64,000 nucleotides of DNA from the NCBI RefSeq assembly GCF_004005495.1, contig NZ_RZYA01000001.1:620001-684000 (forward strand), written 5' to 3'. The notes under the pieces were generated by a model. It searched no databases, had not been told where the DNA came from, and worked only from the letters and a program-made list of their open reading frames with translations. Position numbers and translations under genes: made by a program. Below are positions 9,313 through 19,474 of the stretch, in pieces. The stretch comes from Streptomyces antnestii (GTDB lineage: Bacteria > Actinomycetota > Actinomycetes > Streptomycetales > Streptomycetaceae). The first letter of the stretch is position 1, and each line of letters opens with the position of its first letter.

Positions 9313-10824
9313 ATGGCACCGTCACCACCGCTGCTCACCATGTCCAAAATCACCAAGTCGTTCCCCGGCGTCCGCGCTCTCGACGGCGTGGACCTGGAGG
9401 TCCAGGCCGGCGAGGTGCACTGTCTGCTCGGCCAGAACGGCGCCGGGAAGTCGACCCTCATCAAGGTCCTCGCCGGCGCCCACCAGCCCGACGACGGCAC
9501 CATCACCTGGCGCGGCGAGCGCACCGCCCTCAGGTCACCCATCGCCGCGATGCGCCTCGGCATCGCCACCATCTACCAGGAACTCGACCTGGTGGAGGGC
9601 CTGTCGGTGGCCGAGAACGTCTTCCTCGGGCACGAGCCGACCTCCGCCGGATTCGTCGTACGGGGACGCGAGGCCCGCACCACGACCGCCGCGCTCCTCA
9701 AGCGGCTCGGCCACGGCGAGATCGACCCCGCGCGGCTCGTCGGCGACCTCTCGGCCGCGCAGCAGCAGATCGTGTCCATGGCCCGCGCCCTCTCCCACGA
9801 CGTCCGCCTCATCGTCATGGACGAACCGTCCGCCGCGCTCGACCCGGACGAGGTCGACAACCTCTTCCGCATCGTCGGCGCCCTCACCGCGGACGGCGTC
9901 GCCGTCGTCTACATCTCGCACCGCCTGGAGGAGATCCGCCGGATCGGTGACCGCGTCACGGTCCTCAAGGACGGGCGGGCAGTCGCGGGGGGACTGCCCG
10001 CCAAGGACACCCCGACCCGCGACGTGGTCGCCCTGATGACCGGCCGGAACGTCGAGTACGTGTTCCCTGACCGACCGGTCGACCCGGCACTCCCCGACCC
10101 CGTCCTCACCGTCAAGGGCCTCTCCCGGGAAGGGGAGTTCGCCCCCCTCGACCTCGAACTGCGCCCCGGCGAGATCGTCGGCCTGGCGGGACTGGTCGGC
10201 TCGGGCCGCTCCGAGATCCTGGAAACGATCTACGGCGCGCGCAAGCCGAGTACCGGCCAAGTCACCGTGGACGGAAGGGTGTTGAGGCCGGGGAGCGTCC
10301 GTGCCGCCGTCCGCGCCGGACTCGGCCTCGCCCCCGAGGAACGCAAGGCCCAGGCCCTCCTGATGCTGGAGTCCGTCACCCGCAACGTCTCGGTCTCCTC
10401 CATGTCCCGCTTCTCCTACGGGGGGTGGCTGGACCGCGGCAAGGAACGCGAGGCGGCCCTCGCGGCGACCCGCGAACTGTCCCTGCGCCCCGACAACCCG
10501 TCCGTCCCGGTCCGCACCCTCTCCGGCGGCAACCAGCAGAAGGCGGTCCTGGCCCGCTGGCTCCTGCGCGGCTGCCGCGTCCTCCTCCTCGACGAGCCGA
10601 CCCGAGGCGTGGACGTGGGCGCACGGGCGGAGCTCTACGCCGTGATCCGCCGCCTGGCGGACGAAGGCCTGGCCGTCCTCATGGTCTCCAGCGAGGTCCC
10701 CGAGGTCCTGGGCCTGGCAGACCGGGTCCTGGTCCTGAGAGAGGGCCAGGTGGTGCACCGGGCCCGCGCCCAGGACCTGGACGAGCACGATGTCCTCGAC
10801 CTGGTGCTCGCCGGCGGTCATTAG
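9313..10824 (+). CDS. Sugar ABC transporter ATP-binding protein, RbsA/XylG type
   Basis: 503-residue double ATPase of the carbohydrate uptake transporter-2 class. The first half has Walker A GQNGAGKST (residues 40-48) but a degenerate signature, LSAAQQQ. The second half has GLVGSGRSE in place of Walker A and a perfect LSGGNQQKAVLARWL signature. This division between the two halves is normal for RbsA-type proteins. It powers import through the permease at 10980-11990 of the sugar bound by the lipoprotein at 12011-13051. A 155-bp gap with an intergenic-type repeat separates it from the permease gene. Confidence 0.93.
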   Translation: MAPSPPLLTMSKITKSFPGVRALDGVDLEVQAGEVHCLLGQNGAGKSTLIKVLAGAHQPDDGTITWRGERTALRSPIAAMRLGIATIYQELDLVEGLSVAENVFLGHEPTSAGFVVRGREARTTTAALLKRLGHGEIDPARLVGDLSAAQQQIVSMARALSHDVRLIVMDEPSAALDPDEVDNLFRIVGALTADGVAVVYISHRLEEIRRIGDRVTVLKDGRAVAGGLPAKDTPTRDVVALMTGRNVEYVFPDRPVDPALPDPVLTVKGLSREGEFAPLDLELRPGEIVGLAGLVGSGRSEILETIYGARKPSTGQVTVDGRVLRPGSVRAAVRAGLGLAPEERKAQALLMLESVTRNVSVSSMSRFSYGGWLDRGKEREAALAATRELSLRPDNPSVPVRTLSGGNQQKAVLARWLLRGCRVLLLDEPTRGVDVGARAELYAVIRRLADEGLAVLMVSSEVPEVLGLADRVLVLREGQVVHRARAQDLDEHDVLDLVLAGGH

Positions 10825-10940
10825 GGGCGCGGGGAACTGCGCAAAGACCTCAGCCCGAACGAACCTGCACCCGAACAGCCGCCCCTCCGAGGGGCGCGGG
10901 ACCGCTACATATGCGGCTCCGCCGCGTGGGCGCAAAACCC
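10825..10940. repeat. Streptomyces-type intergenic repeat within the ABC operon
   Basis: Begins GGGGCGCGGGGAACTGCGCA, closely matching 15332-15350, and ends with a GGGACCGCTACATATGCGGC block nearly the same as 6560-6600. It lies between ATPase and permease genes of one transporter, where a hairpin could reduce read-through. Confidence 0.6.
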
Positions 10941-10979
10941 CCGCCAAAACAAGCCCGCACACGAAGGGACCCCGGCGCG

Positions 10980-11990
10980 ATGACGCAGCCCGTTTCCCCC
11001 GCCCGGCCCGTCGCTCCGAAGAGCGCCCCGTCGCGGACCGGACCAAAGGCGTTCCGCCCAGACATACGAACCCTCTCCCTGGTGGGCGTACTCCTCGCCC
11101 TCGTCCTCATAGGAGGAGTCACCCAGCCCGACTCCTTCCTCGACACCGACAACGTCCAGCTGATCCTCACCCAGGCCTCCGTCATCGGCGTCGTCACCGT
11201 CGGCATGACCTTCGTGATCATCTCCGGCGGCATCGACCTCTCCGTGGGCGCGATCGTCGCCCTCGCGAGCGTCTGGGCGACCACCGTCGCGACGCAGGAC
11301 TACGGCTTCGCCGGCATCCTCTTCACGGCCGTCGTCGTCGGCGTCGGCTGTGGCCTGGTCAACGGCCTCCTCATCGCGTACGGCGGCATGGTCCCGTTCA
11401 TCGCCACCCTCGCGATGCTCGCCTCCGGCCGCGGCCTCGCCCTCCAGATCACCGACGGCAAGACCCAGGTGGTCACCGTGCAGAGCGTCCTGGGGCTCGG
11501 CGAGCGCGACTCCTACCTCCTCGGCATCCCGCCGCTCGTCCTCGTCTTCGCCGCCGTCACCGTCATCGGCTGGCTGGTCCTGAACCGCACGACGTTCGGC
11601 CGCCGCTCCGTCGCCGTCGGCGGCAACGCCGAGGCCGCGCGCCTCGCCGGCATCGACGTACGGCGCCAGCGCCTTTACCTCTACCTCCTGTCGGGCCTGT
11701 GCTGCGGCATCGCGGCCTTCCTGCTGATCGTCCTGGCCGGCTCGGGCCAGAACACCAACGGCAACCTCTACGAACTCGACGCCATCGCCGCCGCGATCAT
11801 CGGCGGCACCCTCCTGACCGGCGGCCGCGGCACCATCACCGGTTCCGTGCTCGGCGTACTGATCTTCACCACGATCACCAACATCTTCGCGCTCAACAAC
11901 CTGCAGAGCGACGTCCAGCAGATCGCCAAGGGGGCGATCATCGTCGCCGCGGTCCTGGTCCAGCGACGCACCTCCACCACCAGTTCCTGA
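10980..11990 (+). CDS. Sugar ABC transporter permease, RbsC type
   Basis: 336-residue inner-membrane permease of the branched/ribose class. A cytoplasmic N-terminal tail (about 40 residues) is followed by 8-10 hydrophobic helices. The family segment GMTFVIISGGIDLSVGA and the EAA-like loop GGNAEAARLAGIDV, which docks on the ATPase, are clear. The ATG at 10980 has a weak upstream GAAGGGA. It forms one transporter with the flanking ATPase and binding-protein genes, 20 bp before the latter. Confidence 0.93.
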   Translation: MTQPVSPARPVAPKSAPSRTGPKAFRPDIRTLSLVGVLLALVLIGGVTQPDSFLDTDNVQLILTQASVIGVVTVGMTFVIISGGIDLSVGAIVALASVWATTVATQDYGFAGILFTAVVVGVGCGLVNGLLIAYGGMVPFIATLAMLASGRGLALQITDGKTQVVTVQSVLGLGERDSYLLGIPPLVLVFAAVTVIGWLVLNRTTFGRRSVAVGGNAEAARLAGIDVRRQRLYLYLLSGLCCGIAAFLLIVLAGSGQNTNGNLYELDAIAAAIIGGTLLTGGRGTITGSVLGVLIFTTITNIFALNNLQSDVQQIAKGAIIVAAVLVQRRTSTTSS

Positions 11991-12010
11991 CTCGGGAAAG
12001 GCCGGCCGAC

Positions 12011-13051
12011 ATGCCAGAGACCACGAGCCGCAGAGGACTGCTCTTCGGGGCGGCAGCCGCCGTCACCGCGGGCGGACTGCTCACCGCCTGCACGAGCAAC
12101 GAGCCCAAGGGCGCCAAGCCCGCGGCCAACGACAAGCCCGCGGACGACAAGCCGGGCAAGCACGTCACCATCGGCTTCGCCGGACCGCAGGCCGACCACG
12201 GCTGGCTGAACGCGATCAACGACAACGCCAAGGAACGCGCCAAGAAGTACTCCGACATCACCCTGGAGGCGACGGAGGGCTCGAACGACACCGCCGCGCA
12301 GATCGGCCAGGTCGAGACCCTCATCAACAAGAAGGTCGATGTCCTGGTGATCCTGCCGGCCGACGGCAAGGCCCTCACCCAGGTCGGCCTGAAGGCGATG
12401 CGCGCCGGGATACCCGTCGTCAACCTCGACCGGATCTTCAACACCCCGCAGGCGTACCGCTGCTGGATCGGCGGCGACAACTACGGCATGGGCCTGAGCG
12501 CCGGCAACTACATCGGCGAGAAGCTCAAGGGCAAGAAGAACGCCAGGGTCGTCGAGCTCGCGGGCCTCGACAACCTGGAACTCACCAAGCAGCGCTCCCA
12601 GGGCTTCGACGACGCCCTGAAGAACTACCCGAACATCAGGAAGGTGGCCCGCCAGGCCGCCGAGTTCACCGTCGAGTCGGGCCAGCAGAAGATGTCGCAG
12701 CTCCTGCAGGCGCAGAAGAACTTCGACGCGCTGTGGAACCACGACGACGACCAGGGAGTCGGCGCCCTGCGCGCCATCAAGCAGGCGGGACGCAACGACT
12801 TCCTCATGGTCGGCGGCGCGGGCGCCCTCTCCGCCTTCCAGGCCATCGAGGCCGACGACAGCGTCCTCAAGGCGACCGTCCTCTACCCGCCGACCATGGC
12901 CGCGTCCGCGATCGACCTCGCGCGCGCCCTCGGCCAGGGCAAGGGCGTCAGCGGCATGGCCGAGTTCGAGATCCCGGCCCACGTGACGCTGTTCTCGGCG
13001 GTCGTCGACAAGGACAACGTCGCCCAGTACATGCCGACCGGCTTCAAGTGA
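12011..13051 (+). CDS. Sugar ABC transporter substrate-binding lipoprotein
   Basis: 346-residue periplasmic-binding-protein-4 family protein. The N-terminus carries a twin-arginine (SRRGLLFG) and a lipobox (LLTAC, C27), so it is a Tat-type lipoprotein on the outer face of the membrane. Mature-domain segments such as TIGFAGPQADHGWLNAIND and the type I binding-protein core DVLVILPADGKALTQVG are typical of ribose/xylose-class binders. The ligand cannot be read from the sequence. Downstream oxidoreductase and isomerase genes point to a sugar or inositol-like polyol. Confidence 0.9.
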   Translation: MPETTSRRGLLFGAAAAVTAGGLLTACTSNEPKGAKPAANDKPADDKPGKHVTIGFAGPQADHGWLNAINDNAKERAKKYSDITLEATEGSNDTAAQIGQVETLINKKVDVLVILPADGKALTQVGLKAMRAGIPVVNLDRIFNTPQAYRCWIGGDNYGMGLSAGNYIGEKLKGKKNARVVELAGLDNLELTKQRSQGFDDALKNYPNIRKVARQAAEFTVESGQQKMSQLLQAQKNFDALWNHDDDQGVGALRAIKQAGRNDFLMVGGAGALSAFQAIEADDSVLKATVLYPPTMAASAIDLARALGQGKGVSGMAEFEIPAHVTLFSAVVDKDNVAQYMPTGFK

Positions 13052-13106
13052 TGGATGCCCCCACAGCGCATCTCGCGGGACCGGCGTCGACGAGGAGGAC
13101 ACTTGC

Positions 13107-14309
13107 ATGGGCACGACTCAGGAGCCCGGAACCGGAAGGCGCCCCCTGGGTGTCGGCATGGTCGGCTACGCCTTCATGGGCGCCGCCCACTCCCAGGGCT
13201 GGCGCACCGTGGGCCGCGTCTTCGACCTGCCCCTGAACCCGGTTCTCGCGGCCGTCTGCGGCCGTGACGGGCAGGCCGTGCGCGCCGCCGCCGACCGGCT
13301 CGGCTGGGCCGCGGCCGAGACGGACTGGCGGGCACTGATCGCCCGCGACGACGTCGACGTCGTCGACATCTGCACCCCGGGCGACAGCCATGCCGAGATC
13401 GCCGTCGCCGCCCTGGAGGCGGGCAAGCACGTGCTGTGCGAGAAACCGCTCGCCAACACGGTGGACGAGGCCGAGGCGATGGCCGAAGCGGCCGAACGGG
13501 CCCGCGCACGCGGCCAGTTGGCGATGACCGGCTTCAACTACCGGCGCGTCCCCGCCACCGCGCTCGCCCGCCGCATGGTCGCCGAAGGCCGCCTGGGCGC
13601 CCTGCGCCACGTACGCGTCTCCTACCTCCAGGATTGGCTCGTCGACCCCGACTTCCCGCTGACCTGGCGGCTGAAGAAGGAGTACGCCGGGTCGGGCGCC
13701 CTGGGCGACCTGGGCGCGCACGCCGTCGACCTCGCGCAGTACCTGGCCGGGGAGCGGATCGCGGGGGTGTCCGCGCTCACCGAGACGTTCGTGCGGGAGC
13801 GGCCGGTGCTCACCGGTGCCTCGGCGGGTCTCGCGGCGGGCGGCTCCTCGCTCGGGCGCGGCCCGGTCACCGTGGACGACGCGGCCCTGTTCACCGCCCG
13901 CTTCACCTCCGGCGCGCTCGGCTCCTTCGAGGCGACCCGCTTCGCCGCCGGGCGTAAGAACGCCCTGCGGATCGAACTCAACGGCGAGAAGGGCTCGTTG
14001 GCCTTCGACCTGGAGCGGCTCAACGAGCTGTCCTTCCATGACCACACGGAACCCGGGGTCAGCGCCGGCTTCCGCCGCATCCTCGTCACCGAGCCGGACC
14101 ATCCCTACCTGGAGGGCTGGTGGCCGCCGGGCCACGGCCTCGGCTACGAGCACACCTTCGTGCACCAGGCCCGCGACCTGGTCCACGCCATCGCCGCGGG
14201 CGAGCAGCCCCAGCCGTCCTTCGCCGAGGGCCTGCGCGTGCAGCGCGTACTGGCCGCCGTCGAGGAGAGCGCGCTCAAGAACTCCGTCTACACGACCGTC
14301 CCGGTCTGA
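13107..14309 (+). CDS. Gfo/Idh/MocA family NAD(P)-dependent oxidoreductase
   Basis: 400-residue sugar or polyol dehydrogenase. The N-terminal Rossmann domain starts at [18 protein letters not shown], and the family signature EKPLAN supplies the catalytic Lys. The second helix-sheet domain holds [16 protein letters not shown] with the usual Asp/His. A perfect GAGGAGGAC ribosome site precedes the ATG at 13107. It follows the sugar importer and precedes a xylose-isomerase-like gene. In such clusters it commonly oxidises or reduces C3 of a sugar, or works on inositol. The substrate is not known. Confidence 0.9.
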   Translation: MGTTQEPGTGRRPLGVGMVGYAFMGAAHSQGWRTVGRVFDLPLNPVLAAVCGRDGQAVRAAADRLGWAAAETDWRALIARDDVDVVDICTPGDSHAEIAVAALEAGKHVLCEKPLANTVDEAEAMAEAAERARARGQLAMTGFNYRRVPATALARRMVAEGRLGALRHVRVSYLQDWLVDPDFPLTWRLKKEYAGSGALGDLGAHAVDLAQYLAGERIAGVSALTETFVRERPVLTGASAGLAAGGSSLGRGPVTVDDAALFTARFTSGALGSFEATRFAAGRKNALRIELNGEKGSLAFDLERLNELSFHDHTEPGVSAGFRRILVTEPDHPYLEGWWPPGHGLGYEHTFVHQARDLVHAIAAGEQPQPSFAEGLRVQRVLAAVEESALKNSVYTTVPV

Positions 14310-14322
14310 GGAGGCACGGCTC

Positions 14323-15320
<998 letters not shown>

Positions 15321-15321
<1 letters not shown>

Positions 15322-15371
15322 CGCCCCGTAAGGGGCGCGGGGAACTGCGCGAGCAACCACAGTGCTCGCGC
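15321..15371. terminator. Two tandem hairpins at the end of the sugar operon (intergenic-type repeat)
   Basis: Stem 1 is GCGCCCC-GTAA-GGGGCGC (15321-15338), starting at the stop codon. Stem 2 is GCGCGAGCA/TGCTCGCGC with a 7-base loop (15347-15371). The intervening GGGGCGCGGGGAACTGCGC matches the repeat at 10825. No T-tract follows. The rest of the gap to 15562 is a promoter region with no gene. Confidence 0.65.
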
Positions 15372-15562
15372 AGCCGCTGAACCCTGCCCAGAAACCCCTT
15401 TGTCTCCGCACAGGAAAAAGCCCCAACAACCTTACGCACAAGGGCTATCCGAGCCAGACAAACGCGGCTAGCTTCGTTGCCGCATACACATGGCAAGCAC
15501 TTTCTCCGGGGTGACGGCGCACCCCTCCACCGCACGACCCACCCCCTTTCCGGAGGAACCCC

Positions 15563-18010
15563 GTGCACAGAAAACGCCCCAGAACCCGCAAGGCACTCGC
15601 CCTCCTCACCGGCACACTCCTGGCCGGCGCGTCGCTCACCCTCACCGCCCGTGCCGCTGAAGCGCCGCAGGCCGGGACCGCCGCCACGGAGGACTTCCAG
15701 CAGGTCACCCTCGCCAAGGGCGCCGAAGAGGTCGGCGAGCCCATGTCGCTGGCCGTCCTGCCGGACCGCAAGGTCCTGCACACCTCCCGCGACGGCGTCC
15801 TGCGCCTGACCGACGAGAACGGCACCACCAAGGTCGCCGGCAAGCTCGACGTCTACTCCCACGACGAAGAGGGCCTCCAAGGCGTCGGCGTGGACCCGAA
15901 GTTCGCCGACAACCACTACATCTACCTCTACTACGCGCCGCCGCTCGACACCCCGGCGGGCGACGCCCCGAACGACGGCACGGCCGCCGACTTCAAGCCC
16001 TTCGACGGCCACAACACGCTCTCCCGCTTCGTGCTCAGGGCGGACGGCACCCTCGACAACGCCAGCGAGAAGAAGATCCTCGAAGTCCCCACCTCGCGCG
16101 GCATCTGCTGCCACGTCGGCGGTGACATCGACTTCGACAAGGAGGGCAACCTCTACCTCTCGACGGGCGACGACTCCAACCCGTTCGCGTCCGACGGCTA
16201 CACGCCCATCGACCAGCGGGCCACCCGCAACCCGGCCTACGACGCCCGGCGTTCGGCGGGCAACAGCAACGACCTGCGCGGCAAGATCCTCCGCATCAAG
16301 GTCAACGACGACGCCACGTACTCCATACCCTCCGGCAACCTCTTCGCCCCGGGCACGGACAAGACCCGCCCCGAGATCTACGCGATGGGCTTCCGCAACC
16401 CCTTCCGGATGAGCGTCGACAAGCCGACCGGCATCGTCTACGTCGGTGACTACGGCCCCGACGCCGGCACCGCCGACCCGAAGCGCGGCCCCGGCGGCCA
16501 GGTCGAGTTCGACCGCGTCACGAAGGCCGGCAACTTCGGCTGGCCGTACTGCACCGGCAACAACGACGCCTACGTCGACTACGACTTCGCCACCAAGACG
16601 TCCGGCGCCGCCTTCGACTGCGCCGCGCCGAAGAACACCTCGCCCCACAACACGGGCCTCGTCGACCTGCCGCCCGCGCAGCCGGCCTGGATCCCCTACG
16701 ACGGCGGCAGCGTGCCCGAGTTCGGCACCGGCTCCGAGTCCCCGATGGGCGGCCCGGTCTACCGCTACGACGCGGCCAGCACCTCGCCCGTCAAGTTCCC
16801 CCAGGCCTACGACGGCAACTTCTTCGCCGGTGAGTTCGGCCGCCGCTGGATCAAGCGCATAGAGCAGGACGCGGACGGCAAGGTCACCAAGATCAACCCG
16901 TTCCCGTGGACCGGCACCCAGGTGATGGACATGGCGTTCGGCCCCGACGGCGCCCTGTACGTCCTCGACTACGGCACCGCCTGGTTCGGCGGCGACGCGA
17001 ACTCCGGTCTCTACCGCATCGAGAACGCCACCGACGGACACTCGCCCGTCGTCGACGCCAAGGTCGACAAGACCTCGGGCCAGGCCCCGCTGCGGGCCAC
17101 GTTCTCCGCGACCGGGACCGACGCCGACGGCGACACCCTGACCTACTCCTGGAACTTCGGTGACGGCACCAGCGGCACGGGCGCCGCGCCCGGCCACACG
17201 TACAAGAAGAACGGCACCTACACCGCGACCGTCACCGCCAAGGACGCCACGGGCCGCACCGGCAGCGCCGACGTGCACCTCGTCGTCGGCAACACCGCGC
17301 CCAAGGTGACCCTCGAACTCCCCGCGGACGGCCAGCTGTTCACCTTCGGTGACAAGGTGCCCTTCAAGGTGAAGGTCACCGACCCGGAGGACGGGACGAT
17401 CGACTGCTCCAAGGTCAAGGTCACCCACATCCTCGGCCACGACAGCCACGGCCACCCGGTCACCTCCGCCAACGGCTGCTCCGGCACCATCCAGACCTCC
17501 GCGGACGGCGAGCACGACGCGAACGCCAACGTCTTCGGTGTCTTCGACGCCGAGTACACCGACAACGGAGCGAACGGCCAGCCCGCGCTGACCACCCACG
17601 ACCAGAATGTCACCCAGCCCAAGCACCGCCAGGCCGAGCACTTCGGTGACTCCAAGGGCGTCAGCATCGCCAGCCACGCCACGGCGAACGGCGGCAAGAC
17701 CGTCGGCGACATCAACGACGGCGACTGGATCTCCTTCAAGCCGTACATCCTGAGCAACGCCACCTCGTTCACCGCGCGCGTCGCGTCCGGCGGCAGCGGC
17801 GGCACCCTCGAGATCCGCAGCGGCTCCGCCACCGGCAAGCTCCTCGGCAGCGCCAAGGTCGAACCCACCGGCGGCTGGGACACGTACAAGGACGTCACCG
17901 GCACCGTCAGCCACGCCCCCGACAAGACCACGACGCTCTTCCTGGTCTTCAAGGGTGAGGGCACCGACGCCCTCTACGACGTGGACGACTTCACCTTCAC
18001 CACGAGCTGA
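15563..18010 (+). CDS. Secreted PQQ-type sugar dehydrogenase with PKD and CBM6 domains
   Basis: 815-residue exported protein. The Sec signal peptide is about residues 1-31 (ALALLTGTLLAGASLTLTARA). A six-bladed glucose/sorbosone dehydrogenase propeller runs from about 45 to 485 (DGVLRLTDENG, GEGGMD-equivalent blades, YAMGFRNPFRMSVD). A PKD domain is near 492-575 (YSWNFGDGTSGTG, NGTYTATVTAKDATG), then an unassigned Ig-like segment, then a CBM6 carbohydrate-binding module from about 688 to the end. The GTG start at 15563 follows GGAGGAA. It probably oxidises polymer-linked or free sugars outside the cell. The ThuA-DUF1080 lipoprotein gene follows by 15 bp. Confidence 0.88.
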   Translation: MHRKRPRTRKALALLTGTLLAGASLTLTARAAEAPQAGTAATEDFQQVTLAKGAEEVGEPMSLAVLPDRKVLHTSRDGVLRLTDENGTTKVAGKLDVYSHDEEGLQGVGVDPKFADNHYIYLYYAPPLDTPAGDAPNDGTAADFKPFDGHNTLSRFVLRADGTLDNASEKKILEVPTSRGICCHVGGDIDFDKEGNLYLSTGDDSNPFASDGYTPIDQRATRNPAYDARRSAGNSNDLRGKILRIKVNDDATYSIPSGNLFAPGTDKTRPEIYAMGFRNPFRMSVDKPTGIVYVGDYGPDAGTADPKRGPGGQVEFDRVTKAGNFGWPYCTGNNDAYVDYDFATKTSGAAFDCAAPKNTSPHNTGLVDLPPAQPAWIPYDGGSVPEFGTGSESPMGGPVYRYDAASTSPVKFPQAYDGNFFAGEFGRRWIKRIEQDADGKVTKINPFPWTGTQVMDMAFGPDGALYVLDYGTAWFGGDANSGLYRIENATDGHSPVVDAKVDKTSGQAPLRATFSATGTDADGDTLTYSWNFGDGTSGTGAAPGHTYKKNGTYTATVTAKDATGRTGSADVHLVVGNTAPKVTLELPADGQLFTFGDKVPFKVKVTDPEDGTIDCSKVKVTHILGHDSHGHPVTSANGCSGTIQTSADGEHDANANVFGVFDAEYTDNGANGQPALTTHDQNVTQPKHRQAEHFGDSKGVSIASHATANGGKTVGDINDGDWISFKPYILSNATSFTARVASGGSGGTLEIRSGSATGKLLGSAKVEPTGGWDTYKDVTGTVSHAPDKTTTLFLVFKGEGTDALYDVDDFTFTTS

Positions 18011-18025
18011 GGAAGGAGCAGGACC

Positions 18026-19378
18026 GTGCGCACCCGCACCCGCATCACCCTCGCGGCCTCCGCCGCCGCCCTGCTCATCGGCTGTGTCTCCGCTCCCGCG
18101 TCCTCCTCACCGGGGGACGCGGGGGCGGGGGGCCGGGTCCTGGTCTTCTCCAAGACCGCGGGCTTCCGTCACGACTCGATCCCCGACGGGATCGCCGCCG
18201 TGAAGGACCTGGGCAGCGCGAACGGCTTCGCCGTCGACGCCACCGAGGACGCCGGCGCCTTCACCGCAGCCAACCTGCGCCGCTACGACGCCGTGGTGTT
18301 CCTCTCCACCACCGGCGACGTCCTCGGCCCCGACCAGCAGACCGCCTTCGAGGACTACATCAGGAAGGGCGGCGGCTACGTCGGCGTCCACGCGGCAGCC
18401 GACACCGAGTACGACTGGCCGTTCTACGGCGGCCTGGCCGGCGCCTACTTCCAGAACCACCCGGCGATCCAGCCCGCCACGCTCCGGATCGAGGACCGCG
18501 CCAACCCGGCCACGGCCCACCTCGGCCGCGCCTGGAACCGCACCGACGAGTGGTACAACTACCGCTCCAACCCGCGCGAGCACGCCCATGTGCTCGCCTC
18601 GCTCGACGAGTCGTCGTACACCGGCGGCACCATGGCGGGCGACCACCCGCTCTCCTGGTGCCAGAACTACCAGGGCGGACGTTCCTTCTACACGGGAGCA
18701 GGGCACACCAAGGAGTCGTACGCCGACCCCGCCTTCCGGCAGCACCTGCTCGGCGGGATCCGGTGGGCGGCGGGCAGCGCGCAGGCCGACTGCCGACCCG
18801 AGAACGGCTACACGTCCCTGTTCGACGGGACCGCCGAGTCGCTCAAGGGCTGGAAGCAGGCAGGACCCGGCTCCTTCTCGCTCTCCGACGACGGCACCCT
18901 GACGTCGAACGGCGGCCTGGGGATGCTCTGGTACGCGGACCGTGACCTCGGTTCGTACTCCCTGAAGCTCGACTGGAAGGTGGCCGGGGACGACAACTCC
19001 GGTGTCTTCGTGGGCTTCCCGCCGTCCGACGACCCCTGGTCGGCCGTGAACCGCGGCTACGAGGTCCAGATCGACGCGACCGACGCACCCGACCGCACCA
19101 CCGGGTCCGTCTACAGCTTCCAGTCCGCCGACCTGAAGAAGCGCGACCGCGCGCTGAATCCGCCGGGGGAGTGGAACACGTACGAGATCCGGGTCCAGGG
19201 CGAACGCCTGCGGATCTGGCTCAACGGCGTGAAGATCAACGACTTCACCAACACGGATCCGGCCCGGAGCCTGCGTGACGGGCATATCGGCATCCAGAAC
19301 CACGGCAACGACGACCAGGTGTCCTTCCGGGACATCCGGATCAAGGATCTGCCCGCCGGCCCGGTCAAGGGCTCCTAG
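18026..19378 (+). CDS. ThuA-like plus DUF1080 (3-keto-disaccharide hydrolase-like) lipoprotein
   Basis: 450 residues. A lipobox (LLIGC, C20) anchors it outside the membrane. Residues about 37-250 are a ThuA/glutamine-amidotransferase-like trehalose-utilisation domain (VLVFSKTAGFRHDSIPDG, GGGYVGVHAAADTEYDWP). Residues about 265-445 are a DUF1080 laminin-G-like domain (YTSLFDGTAESLKGW, NSGVFVGFP, RDIRIKDLP); the family includes 3-keto-glycoside hydrolases. The GTG start at 18026 follows GGAAGGAG. With the upstream dehydrogenase it suggests oxidation and cleavage of glycosides at the cell surface before import. The exact reaction is inferred. Confidence 0.86.
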   Translation: MRTRTRITLAASAAALLIGCVSAPASSSPGDAGAGGRVLVFSKTAGFRHDSIPDGIAAVKDLGSANGFAVDATEDAGAFTAANLRRYDAVVFLSTTGDVLGPDQQTAFEDYIRKGGGYVGVHAAADTEYDWPFYGGLAGAYFQNHPAIQPATLRIEDRANPATAHLGRAWNRTDEWYNYRSNPREHAHVLASLDESSYTGGTMAGDHPLSWCQNYQGGRSFYTGAGHTKESYADPAFRQHLLGGIRWAAGSAQADCRPENGYTSLFDGTAESLKGWKQAGPGSFSLSDDGTLTSNGGLGMLWYADRDLGSYSLKLDWKVAGDDNSGVFVGFPPSDDPWSAVNRGYEVQIDATDAPDRTTGSVYSFQSADLKKRDRALNPPGEWNTYEIRVQGERLRIWLNGVKINDFTNTDPARSLRDGHIGIQNHGNDDQVSFRDIRIKDLPAGPVKGS

Positions 19379-19474
19379 AACGGCGGCGGGCGGGGGACGC
19401 CGGACCCCCGCTCGCCGTCCCGGCACCACCGGTGTTCCTCCGGCCCAGGTTCGCGTACGACAAGGAGGCTGCCC

